Notes under the pieces: model-generated
What the model saw: only the letters and a program-made list of their open reading frames with translations
Database searches by the model: none
What the model was told of the DNA's origin: nothing
Shown here: positions 19,274 through 26,686 of the stretch, in pieces
Layout of the letters: each line of letters starts with the position of its first letter
How positions within the stretch are numbered: position 1 is the first letter of the stretch
Assembly (NCBI RefSeq): GCF_016756595.1
Contig: NZ_AP023257.1
Span: forward strand, 4,108,001 to 4,172,000
DNA from: Mesorhizobium sp. L-2-11
GTDB taxonomy: Bacteria > Pseudomonadota > Alphaproteobacteria > Rhizobiales > Rhizobiaceae
Reading direction: 5' to 3'
DNA length: 64,000 nucleotides
Made by a program: the position numbers and the translations under genes

Positions 19274-19745
19274 AGCTGTCGGAAATCATCCCTGACCCTG
19301 AAGCGCTTATCGCCTTTGAGGCTGACGAGCTCGGCTTGCGTCTTCTCCCGTTTTTGGCCAGGTGGCCAAGGCACGAACATAAGCAGCTCAGCACACTGCT
19401 GATTCTGGTGAATGGCCATCCGCAAGCCCCGGCGCAGACTCCAGTCGGCGAAGGCACGTATCCCAGAGCGTTCAAACCCGCGATCGAGGAGGCACTTCGC
19501 GAAGCTGGGCTTGGTTGGTCGGAGCCGCTCTGTTGGTTCCTCATGCCGGTTACAACGAATCAATAATGACACTGAGCCGACGGGCCAAAAAGCTGGCAGC
19601 AGAACCGGCAAACCAGACTGCTCATGGCGCGCGACGTGTGCCCAAGGAATCTCTCCACGCGAATATCAGGGAAGATGTCTGGGCCACGCCCACGAACGCG
19701 ACTCAAATCACGAAAGGCGATTCAGTTCCGGAACATTTTAGCTAA
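19270..19745 (+). pseudogene. TIGR02391-like (Ymh) protein, frameshifted and truncated
   Basis: The first part, in frame with 19120, reads LKLSEIIPDPEALIAFEADE and LGLRLLPFLARWPR, then YPRAFKPAIEEALREA, the N-terminal pattern of the TIGR02391 family. Near 19505-19520 the family sequence moves to another frame: VGAALLVPHAGYNESIMTLS, RRAKKLAAEP and ESLHANIREDVWA. After that it loses the expected RGEYDTAVF-type core. The gene therefore carries one frameshift and has lost its C-terminal half. The family assignment is from memory of its motifs and is tentative. No proper start codon is visible before LKLSEII. Confidence 0.5.
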
Positions 19746-19764
19746 ATTGAATGTTGGATGGGTC

Positions 19765-19946
19765 ATGACGAAACTGTCCGACCTCGGCCCGCCGATCACA
19801 GGCAGGCTCCAGGGGGCCCCGCCAAAGGACGAAAGCGACAATTTTACATCTGCCCGATCTGTGAGCAGCCGGTCGACATGCGGGACCGCAGGCAAGTGAT
19901 GTGGCACGACAAGCCGGTGCATGAGCGGCTGGAAATGGACGCCTAG
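19765..19946 (+). pseudogene. Small zinc-finger protein gene broken in a T tract
   Basis: From ATG 19765 the frame reads MTKLSDLGPPITGRLQGAPP-KDESDNF. The sequence then continues in the next frame as FYICPICEQPVDMRDRRQVM-WHDKPVHERLEMD to 19946. The join lies in aattttac (T tract at 19842-19845), where one more T would restore a single 60-residue protein. The CPIC pair and the His-rich WHDKPVHE end suggest a small zinc-binding protein of the type common in rhizobia. Either a real one-base deletion or a homopolymer sequencing error would explain it. Confidence 0.6.
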
Positions 19947-19964
19947 GCATGCCCCGCCGGCCAC

Positions 19965-20174
19965 CTAGCCCCCGAGCGGCAGTTTGGAGACCAAAACCAG
20001 TTCTTCCTCGTCTGTGATCCCGGCCTCGTAGTTTGCGATGATGCGGGACGCGAGCTCTTCACGATCGAGCGAGGATTGACCTTCAACCTTCAGCCTGTCG
20101 AACACACGGCCTAGCAAGGTGACTTCGGACGAACTGAAGACACCGGCTTCTTTTGCTTTTTGATAAATTGGCAT
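19965..20174 (-). CDS. 69-aa conserved hypothetical protein, cassette copy A
   Basis: The product starts MPIYQKAKEAGVFSSSEVTL and ends ADEE-type helix then LVLVSKLPLGG. It has a predicted helix-rich fold and no cysteine or membrane segment. A second gene of exactly 69 aa at 27299-27508 has the same start (MPIYRKAKEAGVFSASEVAT) and end (SKLPLG). It is preceded, beyond an intrinsic terminator, by a DUF3606-like gene, as is the other copy. The start at 20174 is chosen because it matches the other copy; five upstream codons are possible. Function unknown. Confidence 0.75.
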   Translation of the reverse strand: MPIYQKAKEAGVFSSSEVTLLGRVFDRLKVEGQSSLDREELASRIIANYEAGITDEEELVLVSKLPLGG

Positions 20175-20217
20175 GCAACCCACCCTCACCAGATCGCGCC
20201 AGCTAACCCAAGAATCA

Positions 20218-20254
20218 GAAAAAACCCGCCCCCCAAGGCGAACGAGAGCGGGTT
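20218..20254 (-). terminator. Intrinsic terminator in cassette A
   Basis: Read on the minus strand, the stem aacccgc (20254-20248) pairs with gcgggtt (20229-20223) and is followed by a T run (20224-20218). It ends the DUF3606-like gene at 20304-20483 before the 69-aa gene. Confidence 0.6.
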
Positions 20255-20303
20255 CGTTGACCTGGGCCGCGCGCTGAATTTCTGTCGCGATCGGCTCAGC
20301 GAG

Positions 20304-20483
20304 TCAACGCCGCGATTTCAGCAACCGAGCCTCACGCACCAATGAATTCCAGTTGGTGCCGATCAGGTCGATCAGCAGCCGAGCATCAGACTCAGAGATG
20401 CCTGTTTGCTCGGCCAGTCGCCGGACAAGAAGCTCGACGACCGACCCGCACCCCGACCTTCCCTTGCTATTGTCCTCGCCCAT
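20304..20483 (-). CDS. DUF3606-like small protein (59 aa)
   Basis: A short gene with a good Shine-Dalgarno (aaggag, 7 bp before the ATG). The product MGEDNSKGRSGCGSVVELLV continues with EQTGISESDARLLIDLIGTN and ends LVREARLLKSRR. The pattern of an N-terminal helix, gIs.s.ArlLi..iG.nw..L, and a basic tail fits the DUF3606 family, small helical proteins common in rhizobia and often stress-induced. It is the first gene of cassette A. A shorter relative lies at 27646-27795. Confidence 0.7.
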   Translation of the reverse strand: MGEDNSKGRSGCGSVVELLVRRLAEQTGISESDARLLIDLIGTNWNSLVREARLLKSRR

Positions 20484-20619
20484 AGAGCAGCTCCTTCTGA
20501 GTCGAACTCCGAACGAGGCCGAATGTTTCGTTGGGGCAGACCGAAAGCACGAGAAGCAGTGGGGCTCTGAATTCGCGATGATGCACGTTCATGCAGCCAC
20601 CGGCAGGTCTTCGCGTCTC

Positions 20620-20992
20620 TCAAACGATAGGCGCGAGGATCGCGTCAGGGTCGAGGCCAAGAGCCGTGACTAGCAGGATGGCGTCCGGATCGTCGCAGTA
20701 GACCTCGGGGCGATCGGGAGCAAACCAGCGAGCGAAATAGACCGGGTTTTGCGTCAAGGCGGCGTAGTCGGAAGCCATCATGCCGGCGTCGATTATCCTT
20801 ACCTGCACGACCGATTTCCGAACTGTCTGACGAGGTGGCGGCGCTGGCTCTGGGCCGGTGAAATTCTCACCATCGAATGAAAAACCGGCGAAAACATCGT
20901 CGGGAACCTCTGTCCATCCCGCGGCCTTCGAAATAGGGCAGATCGTACGAAATCGAATCCACCACGCCATCGATGATGCGGGCGTATTTCAT
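20620..20992 (-). pseudogene. Phage tail accessory protein gene, frameshifted
   Basis: The ATG at 20992 (overlapping the previous stop as atga) opens MKYARIIDGVVDSISYDLPY, a start typical of small tail-fibre assembly or accessory proteins in rhizobial prophages. The rest of the protein lies in the next frame: AGWTEVPDDVFAGFSFDGEN, PPPRQTVRKSVVQVRII and PEVYCDDPDAILLVTALGLD, ending at 20620. One indel near 20915-20930 separates them. The reading from 20970 is an artefact start in the downstream frame. Assignment as phage tail-associated is by motif memory. Confidence 0.55.
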
Positions 20993-21330
20993 GCCGTCCT
21001 CCAGAAATTGATGCGGGTGTAGACCTCAGCATCATAGCTGCCAGCCAGTCCGAACCCGGCGGCTTGGGTGGTCACGCATTGGTGTTCCACGCGGTATGCT
21101 TTCCCGCCAACAACGGCAGCCCCGCCAAACGATCGGGTCGACGTGTCACCGCGCCGGAGCAACGTTCAACCGTCCCGGTGTCCGCCACCGTGCTGTCGGT
21201 GACGTTGTAAAGGCGTGACTGGTGAATGCCTATTTGCTTGCTGGAGCTGACCACTCGACCCAGCCGTTTACAGTTGGCGTGAACTGGTTTGCCGCAATAG
21301 AGACGAGTGAGGACGCGTCCCGCACCTCAG
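20989..21330 (-). pseudogene. Phage tail structural protein remnant
   Basis: Three consecutive minus-strand frames together read like the C-terminal part of a phage tail protein. ASSLVSIAANQFTPTVNGWV and SRLYNVTDSTVADTGT come first. After a shift come GDTSTRSFGGAAVVGGKAYR, VEHQCVTTQAAGFGLAG and SYDAEVYTRINFWRTA, with the stop overlapping the next gene's ATG. There are at least two indels, and the 5' end is lost. It supports a decayed prophage in this island. Confidence 0.5.
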
Positions 21331-22025
21331 TATTCAGATCGCGCGCGCGCCACCGCGCGCCGCGCGAGGACCACGAGCTAGGGATTGTGGTCACTTCCTG
21401 TCCAACCGGAGAGGAAGGCGTTCCGATCGCGAAAGCGCTTTGCCGCGAGCTCATGATTGCGGCCGAGAGCCATCATATCAGCACGTACGACTACGATGAC
21501 CTTGTGCAAGCCTTGCTGAAGGTCCAGTCCCTCGCCACACTTGATGAACTGTTTTCCGGCGATCTGAAGTGGCAACGGACGAGCGTGCGCCTTCTCAACG
21601 ATCTCGCACACTTCCACAAAAACGTCCTGAATGTGCTGCCGGACGTAACCGCAATCACTTGGTGCGACCGCGATCCCACGATGCGCTATCCCCTCGCCGC
21701 ATCCGTGGTCTTGCTCTTCAACCGACCGAAGAAGGGCGAACCGCACGAATGGGCACCACTCGCGAAGAGACTCTTGGGGAAAGCACCGGAACCACTCCTC
21801 GTTCTGAACGAAATCGTTCATCGTCTCTATCCGTTAAGGTGGAGCGGCTCACTTGCGTCCAAGCTCGAGGGCCGCCTAAAGCTCTTGAACAGCCTGGCCG
21901 AGGCCGATGCTCCCGCCCTTGCCGAACCGCTAGCCGAGGCAAGAAAGAGGTTTCAAGCGAAAATCGACGCTGAACGGCGGAGCGAGCAAGAAGCAGACCG
22001 TGCACGTAACAACCGGTTCGAATGA
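21222..22025 (+). CDS. Hypothetical protein, possibly truncated at the N-terminus
   Basis: An open frame of 267 codons. The convincing part runs from about codon 50 (ELGIVVTSCPTGEEG) through DLVQALLKVQSLATLDELFS, HKNVLNVLPDVTAITWCDRD and NEIVHRLYPLRWSGSLASKL to a charged helical tail. The first 45 codons overlap the phage tail remnant on the other strand and look like non-native sequence. An older upstream part was therefore probably lost at that junction. No membrane segment or known motif is visible, and I do not recognise the family. Confidence 0.45.
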   Translation: MNAYLLAGADHSTQPFTVGVNWFAAIETSEDASRTSVFRSRARHRAPREDHELGIVVTSCPTGEEGVPIAKALCRELMIAAESHHISTYDYDDLVQALLKVQSLATLDELFSGDLKWQRTSVRLLNDLAHFHKNVLNVLPDVTAITWCDRDPTMRYPLAASVVLLFNRPKKGEPHEWAPLAKRLLGKAPEPLLVLNEIVHRLYPLRWSGSLASKLEGRLKLLNSLAEADAPALAEPLAEARKRFQAKIDAERRSEQEADRARNNRFE

Positions 22026-22358
22026 GGACCAATCCGAACGGGCCGGCGTAGGAGAACAAGCGATCGCGGGTCCGCTTCTGGCGAAAACCACAACCTACTG
22101 CGTGGTCGTTTCCGACGTCTTCTTTCAGGTAGCTGCAAGGGTGATGTCTATGGCTCACACGGGGCGCATTGCTGTCCGGTATCTATGGGGTCGAAAGCGG
22201 ACTGGCAAATTTGGCGGCCGAGAAGCAAATAGCAGGCATTCGCTTCGTTGAGCACTTCGCTGATTGCGTAAGAGCGCGTAACCCACAACACCATCTCAAG
22301 ATGGGTTCCGAAGCATTGCCGAGTGCAAGCCCAAGCGGAAGGGTTCCGAGGCCGCCAT

Positions 22359-22919
22359 TCAGCGCGGGTCTAGCTTCTCCGCAGCCTCCCGCTGCTTCGA
22401 TTCGATCTCGTCCAGCACTGCTTCTGGCGCAATGTCCCTCTTAATCTCGCCGACTTCTACATCGCTTAAGGCTGGTTTTACATTCAACCGATCCGCCATC
22501 GCATCCACAAGTTCAGTAAGCTTTGTGAGTTCGTGCTCCGTCAGCAGGCTCACTTGAAGGTCCAGATCCGCCCGTTTGTCTGCGGCAGCTGACATCCGGT
22601 TTTGGCTGATCAGTACAAAGGTCGAGAGGAATATGGCCTCGACGGAAGCTACCATAGCCAATATCACGAATGTCGGATCAAATGGCGGAGTGATCGGTAT
22701 CCAGCCTAAGTTCGAGACGATCCAGCCGCCATACACGGCCAAGTGAAGGTACACGAAACGCATACTGCCCGTAAAAGAAGTAATCGCCTCAGCGATTTTC
22801 TCTTCCAAAGTTGCCTCGCTTGCTTCCTTCGCCCGGCGCTCCTCAATCGCTTGGATATTGCGTTTCAGTGCTTGGCTGAGTTCAGTCGGAGGCGGCGGAG
22901 GCAACGTTGGAGAATCCAT
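22359..22919 (-). CDS. DUF1003 family membrane protein
   Basis: A 186-aa protein with two transmembrane helices in the middle (residues about 55-75 and 82-108). The sequence around LHLAVYGGWIVSNLGWIPIT, DPTFVILAMVASVEAIFLST and LISQNRMSAAADKRADLDL is diagnostic of DUF1003. A coiled helix LLTEHELTKLTELVDAMADR follows. The function of DUF1003 is unknown; homologues are often annotated as cytoplasmic membrane proteins. It appears intact within a decayed island. Confidence 0.88.
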   Translation of the reverse strand: MDSPTLPPPPPTELSQALKRNIQAIEERRAKEASEATLEEKIAEAITSFTGSMRFVYLHLAVYGGWIVSNLGWIPITPPFDPTFVILAMVASVEAIFLSTFVLISQNRMSAAADKRADLDLQVSLLTEHELTKLTELVDAMADRLNVKPALSDVEVGEIKRDIAPEAVLDEIESKQREAAEKLDPR

Positions 22920-23227
22920 GGAACACCCGTTGGATAGCTATCGGTCCTGCCACTCTGGGCAACGTACAAATCATGGGTATTCGACTTTGTTCCCGACTAG
23001 AGCCGTCTAATCATTGGCTCCGCTATTTTACCGGGGCCATTTCGGGGCCTTGAGGCTTGGCGCCGCCAGAGTTTCCCGCTGAGGATGGGGCGGGGCGATC
23101 CGGCAGCTGAGCGTCTTCGTTATGGTCGAGGAGCCTGGTTGATGCCGCACCGCAAAACCAAAATGTCACTTCAGGGTCTAGGGTGTTGAGATAACTTGCC
23201 TATTTAGGGTCCCCCGGAAACAGCAGC
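22920..23227. other. Intergenic stretch without a gene
   Basis: No coding region is supported between the DUF1003 gene and the recombinase remnant. A GC-rich block near 23040-23100 may derive from a lost gene. Confidence 0.4.
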
Positions 23228-23380
23228 ATGACTAGCGCGGTCGCCTGCTATCGAGTATCCACACAGCGGCAAGGTCGCTCGGGCTTGGGCATCGAGGCCC
23301 AGCGTGACGCGGTCGCCGCTTTGCCGAGGCCGAGGGCATGATCATCCTCCAGGAGTTGCCGGAACAAACGGGATCGGCGC
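23228..23380 (+). pseudogene. Serine recombinase (resolvase) N-terminal remnant
   Basis: ATG 23228 gives MTSAVACYRVSTQRQGRSGL-GIEAQRDAV, the N-terminal catalytic start of serine recombinases (Y-R-V-S-T with the nucleophile serine). The frame then stops at 23341. The family sequence continues in the next frame as FAEAEGMIILQELPEQTGS, so one base is missing around 23318-23322. Homology ends near 23370. Only about 50 of the usual 200-500 residues remain, so it cannot be active. It may be the relic of the island's own recombinase. Confidence 0.7.
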
Positions 23381-23427
23381 CGGTTAACTACTATCGAAGG
23401 GACCGCAACCGCAAAGGACGCGGAAAA

Positions 23428-23646
23428 ATGTTTGAAATTGATCGCCTCGAGTTGGCCAAGGCGAGACAGCGAGTAAAACGAGCCGAGAACTCTCTGAAGC
23501 GCGCGAATGAGTTGCTGGACCAGGACGGTGGCGTCGCCCTCAATCTTGCGTTGTGCGGCCGGATAAGGGCCGAGCAAAGGCGCGTGATCGATGCCAGAGA
23601 GCGACTGATGAAGATCGATCCGAACAGCACGGACAACGAGGGCTGA
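23428..23646 (+). CDS. Hypothetical 72-aa coiled-coil protein
   Basis: From ATG 23428 (aaggacgcgg upstream) the product is MFEIDRLELAKARQRVKRAE-followed by NSLKRANELLDQDGG and RIRAEQRRVIDARERL, almost wholly helical with heptad spacing and high charge. It directly follows the recombinase remnant, in frame with its tail, so part of the sequence could be a relic of a longer gene. No family recognised. Confidence 0.45.
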   Translation: MFEIDRLELAKARQRVKRAENSLKRANELLDQDGGVALNLALCGRIRAEQRRVIDARERLMKIDPNSTDNEG

Positions 23647-23815
23647 GCCTTTCGGCCCGTTGGGAAGCATCCCGACGAATACCGGGCGAAATGGGATTGG
23701 GCCGCTTTGCCCAGTCCGATGATCGTCTGTTTCAAACCCCTCCAGTCAGGCTGAAGGTGATGAACCATGGGCCGGCTCGACGACCTTACAGGAGGCAAGC
23801 GTTGGCGGTTGCGGG

Positions 23816-23992
23816 TCAGACGATTCCCACGGCCAAGTGAGCCCAGATCATCAGCACAACAAGCACCACGCCGACTAGCAAAATGGGGCGAAGTACCCTG
23901 CCATGGACGTTGCGTCGAACCAGCGCAATCCCGATCCATGCAGCGGCAAATAACGTGGCCGCAGCCGTAAAATCCTCAATACCCCAGTTCAT
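23816..23992 (-). CDS. Small two-helix membrane protein (58 aa)
   Basis: A short gene starting MNWGIEDFTAAATLFAAAWI, then a basic loop LVRRNVHGRVLRP, then PILLVGVVLVVLMIWAHLAV. Two transmembrane helices joined by a positively charged loop place the loop in the cytoplasm. Proteins of this start (M-x-W-x-x-E-D-F) and layout are widespread, unnamed and usually about 60-70 aa in rhizobia. An aggacc site lies upstream. The clean frame on the strand opposite to weaker readings supports it. Confidence 0.7.
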   Translation of the reverse strand: MNWGIEDFTAAATLFAAAWIGIALVRRNVHGRVLRPILLVGVVLVVLMIWAHLAVGIV

Positions 23993-24275
23993 TTCGATGG
24001 GTCCTGGTTTCGATCGAGGGACTATGCAGCAGGACGTTCTGCCGTGCCAGATGCGTCAGTTGAAGGCGGTTCCGGGACATGCCCGCGAAATCTTCAAGCT
24101 GCTTCCGCCTTTGCGCATCCCGCTGCCGGCGGCAGCTGGCGCTGAGGCTCATAAGGTGAAGAGGTGCCTGGCGGGCAAATGGTAAATTCCTCGTCCCCGT
24201 TGGAGGGTGCTTCAGCGGATAAGCAAGCCCGGCGGACCCGCTGGGTCCCCACCATGGCTTCGTGCCGTGGGTACT

Positions 24276-24300
24276 GGAACGGAGTCGTATCATCGGCGTT
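24276..24300 (+). promoter_or_regulatory. EcfG-type general stress promoter
   Basis: Exact GGAAC (24276-24280), a 16-bp spacer, then CGTT (24297-24300). This matches the consensus GGAAC-N16/17-CGTT recognised by the alphaproteobacterial general stress sigma factor EcfG. It lies 41 bp before the start of the 83-aa gene at 24342. Confidence 0.65.
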
Positions 24301-24341
24301 ACCGGCCAACCAAACGCAGCAAATGGTATGGAGGAACGGGC

Positions 24342-24593
24342 GTGATCGAGTTGACTGAGAAGGAAAAGCGCTTTCTCAAGCGCGTAGACACCATCACTCA
24401 CGTTCCCTGGTCGAACAAAGTCACCGCCTCAGATGCCAAAGGCAAGCCCCTGCGTATCGCGAGGGCGACATTTGCCCGGTTAAGAGATGACGGCATCATC
24501 ATCCGATCTACGAGCGACCTGACCTCGAACACCTACGTCGTTAACTCTGCACCAGTGACTCCACAAGTCGAGGAAGTGCAGGAAGCATCCTGA
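24342..24593 (+). CDS. Hypothetical 83-aa protein downstream of an EcfG-type promoter
   Basis: Starts at a GTG after gaggaacggg and gives MIELTEKEKRFLKRVDTITH, then SDAKGKPLRIARATFARLRD and IIIRSTSDLTSNTYVVN. The central ...ATFARLRDDGIIIRS pattern resembles a winged-helix recognition segment, but no family can be named. The ATG-less start is chosen from the ribosome site and the promoter position. Regulation by the general stress sigma factor is inferred from the promoter only. Confidence 0.6.
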   Translation: MIELTEKEKRFLKRVDTITHVPWSNKVTASDAKGKPLRIARATFARLRDDGIIIRSTSDLTSNTYVVNSAPVTPQVEEVQEAS

Positions 24594-24786
24594 TCGGCTA
24601 TGGTCCAAGAGGCAGTAAGACTGAAGTCTGTGCGTTAAAGACAGAGGGCTGAGGCTGGCAACCAAGATCTTGGCAAAAGATTGGTATTTGGCCGCCGAGC
24701 AAAGTCCCTTCATCGGTGGTTCCGGGTGCCTCGCTGTATACGCAGCGGCAGGCACCCGAAGTGGCACCCTAACGGTGGAAAGAACT

Positions 24787-25023
24787 GTGACCCTTATCCA
24801 GAGCAGACAGAATGTCGATGAGGTCGCAAGCCGACCCGCCAATGACAATCAAACTCCTGACCCAACAGATTTCTCGGCGGTTGATCTTGTTTCGTCGAGC
24901 GACGACGACGTCGTTGCAATCGTCAGGCGAATAGAGCGCCTGGCCCTCGCCGTGATTATAGTAATGGCGATCTTCCTGATCTTTGCACCGGTAGTCTTCA
25001 TTGCCCTGATGTATGGGATCTAG
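24787..25023 (+). CDS. Hypothetical 78-aa protein with C-terminal membrane anchor
   Basis: From GTG 24787 (ggaaag upstream) the product has a soluble N-terminal part (SRPANDNQTPDPTDFSAVDL, with the PANDN motif frequent in rhizobial small proteins). It ends in one strong transmembrane helix, LALAVIIVMAIFLIFAPVVF. The frame is open back to 24670, so a longer 117-aa form cannot be excluded, but the upstream part looks unlike coding sequence. Function unknown. Confidence 0.55.
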   Translation: MTLIQSRQNVDEVASRPANDNQTPDPTDFSAVDLVSSSDDDVVAIVRRIERLALAVIIVMAIFLIFAPVVFIALMYGI

Positions 25024-25055
25024 AGGTCCCGATTAGCGCCGGTAACTCCCAATTA

Positions 25056-25270
25056 TTACGCGCTAATTCCCGGTCGCGGCATCGCCAAGTGCGCGTACTT
25101 CTGAAAGATCGCAATCTTGTCGGGATAGGTAATCCGGATCTCGTCCGCATCCCTCGCACTTGTAATGGGAAACGACCTGAAACCAGCCGCCGTTCTTGAT
25201 GACGGTTGTAGTTGCACTGCGGGCATTGGAAAGTCAGGCCAACAGAGAACAGGCTGGGAGACAGGGACAT
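25056..25270 (-). pseudogene. Small zinc-ribbon protein gene with two frameshifts
   Basis: Three successive frames carry one protein: MSLSPSLFSVGLTFQCPQC, then TTTVIKNGGWFQVVSHYKCE-GCG, then EIRITYPDKIAIFQKYAHLA ending at 25056. It is a clear relative of the intact gene at 56679-56888 (CPDC...CDGC, RITYPQKLAIFEKY). One indel follows the CPQC and one follows the CEGC motif. The two zinc knuckles survive but in different frames. Confidence 0.65.
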
Positions 25271-25310
25271 TGCAGCACTTCGCATTCTGGAGAGTTTTAA
25301 AAGCAGCTTC

Positions 25311-25510
25311 TTAGTCCAGCGTCTCGACGACGGAGGATGCGGCAATCAAGTCGTCGGCATCGATTCTGCCCTTGCCGTCCCCAGGACGGCTGCTAGCTTT
25401 CGAAAGGTAGTCAGTTCGCTCTCGGTAACCCGGGTGCCGCGCATCCTCTCGTTGAGGTCAGCCACACGCATTCGCGGCGCGTTGGACGCTCCAATCTCAC
25501 GGTTCGACAT
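25311..25510 (-). pseudogene. Small helical protein gene, frameshift in a G tract
   Basis: From ATG 25510 the frame reads MSNREIGASNAPRMRVADLN, then ELTTFRKLAAVLG and stops at 25346. A one-base shift at the GGGG near 25387 continues as DGKGRIDADDLIAASSVVET-LD to a stop at 25311, a natural-looking C-terminus. One G missing from the tract would explain it. It lies just upstream of the zinc-ribbon pseudogene in the same direction, so the two were probably an operon. No family recognised. Confidence 0.5.
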
Positions 25511-25584
25511 GGTGATCACATTCCTCGTGCTTGACTTCCCGCCGCACCTTCCAGCACGGCGGGCTGTGCTCCCAGTCGCTTACG

Positions 25585-25884
25585 TCATTCGATGATCTTG
25601 ATGATCTTACGCGTGCCTGGGTCAACGACAACGGTTCGGTTGTCGACGACAACGGTGCGGTATTTGGTGTTCGGGACTTCGTGGAGCTCGACCGTCTCGG
25701 GCAGGGTTGAGCCGATATTGAGCTCTACCCCAGGGACCTTCACCGATGCGAGTGGCTGCTTTTTGACGTATTCCCTGATGACCGTCTCCTGTTCAGGCTC
25801 GATAACTACGTCCTGAGCGGCAGCGGCGCCGATACCCGCCAACAGCAAAAAACCCGCGGCTGCAGTGGAAAGATGCATTCTCAT
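25585..25884 (-). CDS. DUF1236 family secreted protein
   Basis: A 99-aa exported protein. The signal peptide spans residues 1-24 (STAAAGFLLLAGIGAAAAQ). The mature part carries the DUF1236 pattern EQETVIREYVKKQPLASVKV and ends YRTVVVDNRTVVVDPGTRKI-IKIIE. DUF1236 proteins are small periplasmic proteins of rhizobia with unknown function. An aaggag site sits upstream of the ATG at 25884, so the longer reading to 25944 is not needed. It is divergent from the 30-aa membrane peptide gene. Confidence 0.88.
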   Translation of the reverse strand: MRMHLSTAAAGFLLLAGIGAAAAQDVVIEPEQETVIREYVKKQPLASVKVPGVELNIGSTLPETVELHEVPNTKYRTVVVDNRTVVVDPGTRKIIKIIE

Positions 25885-26047
25885 AGCTGTCTCCTTCGTG
25901 AGGGATGATGCGCTGAACGGGATCGCCTTAGCGCCAGGCACCAAATCTCAGGCAGCTGCATTTGTTCCCTTTGAGGGACTTTGGTCTGATGCGCGACAGG
26001 ACTGGTCTCGCCTGTTTTGGCGTTATAGGCCGGATATAGCGCCACCC

Positions 26048-26072
26048 GGAACCGCCGCTGCGCATGGTCGTT
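26048..26072 (+). promoter_or_regulatory. EcfG-type general stress promoter
   Basis: Exact GGAAC (26048-26052), a 16-bp spacer and CGTT (26069-26072), 29 bp before the start of the 30-aa membrane peptide gene. Perfect match to the EcfG consensus. Confidence 0.7.
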
Positions 26073-26101
26073 GATCCCTGCAAGTTCACGGGAAGGAGCC
26101 C

Positions 26102-26194
26102 ATGGAAAATAGTGTCCACCAAGCTCGCTGGTTACTCGCTCCGGTGTTCGCCGTATCGATCACGTTCCTGGCGATAGGAATCATCGTTAGCTAG
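26102..26194 (+). CDS. Single-helix membrane microprotein (30 aa)
   Basis: A 31-codon gene whose support comes from its context: a perfect EcfG-type promoter 29 bp upstream and a strong gaaggag site 6 bp before the ATG. The product is MENSVHQARWLLAPVFAVSI followed by TFLAIGIIVS, one transmembrane helix with a short polar N-terminus. Such stress-induced membrane peptides are known in bacteria, but I do not recognise this one. It would be missed by most length cut-offs. Confidence 0.6.
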   Translation: MENSVHQARWLLAPVFAVSITFLAIGIIVS

Positions 26195-26435
26195 GGGCCA
26201 ACCAATTTGACATCTGAGCAGCTAAGTCCCTTCCGGCGCTGATAAGGGACCACCGGCCATTCCTCAATTTGGCGGGTGGTCCGTGCGCGACTGAGAAGCA
26301 CTTCAGATCCTTGATCTTCCCAAAGCTTATGTTGGTCGCGTCGTGAATATCGACGCCGACAACCAGAACCATTTTGAGGGCGCCGCGCTTGCGGCGGCAA
26401 TTGAGAAGGTCGGATCTGAGCCGGTCATAGCGCAT
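26187..26435 (-). CDS. Hypothetical 82-aa protein (uncertain)
   Basis: Minus-strand frame starting MRYDRLRSDLLNCRRKRGAL, then KMVLVVGVDIHDATNISFGK and ending MSNWLAPS. A gaggag site lies 7 bp upstream of the ATG. The reading frame is open further upstream (to beyond 26520), so this may be the tail of a decayed longer gene. No motif recognised. It overlaps the last codons of the 30-aa gene on the other strand by 8 bp. Confidence 0.35.
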   Translation of the reverse strand: MRYDRLRSDLLNCRRKRGALKMVLVVGVDIHDATNISFGKIKDLKCFSVAHGPPAKLRNGRWSLISAGRDLAAQMSNWLAPS

Positions 26436-26650
26436 GCGCTCACTCCTCAGAGCGCGGGCCGATCGGATTTGCTGGCCGATCTGCTGAGCTTGGGGCGTAA
26501 ACCCATTGGTCTCCAGATAGCCACACTCGACTGGAGTACGATTCCTGAGAGCCGATGCAACGCGCGGTGTTCTCTGGTAGACGTGGAACCGTTAGCCTGC
26601 GATTGCCGCCCAGGCGAGTCGGTCCGCGCGCAAGGTCGTGAGGGCGGCAT

Positions 26651-26686
26651 CACCTCACAGCAGGTCTTCACCTCACAGCAGGTCTT
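26651..26686. repeat. Perfect 18-bp tandem duplication
   Basis: The unit cacctcacagcaggtctt occurs twice in direct succession (26651-26668 and 26669-26686). It lies at the 3' end of the DUF982 gene, where the second unit covers its last codons (EDLL). It is a local duplication, probably by replication slippage. Confidence 0.8.

Noticed and set aside
19730..19755. GGAAC-N17-TGTT as an EcfG promoter for the small gene at 19765
   Set aside because: It has a mismatch in the -10 element and would leave only a few bases before the start codon; kept out of the promoter list.
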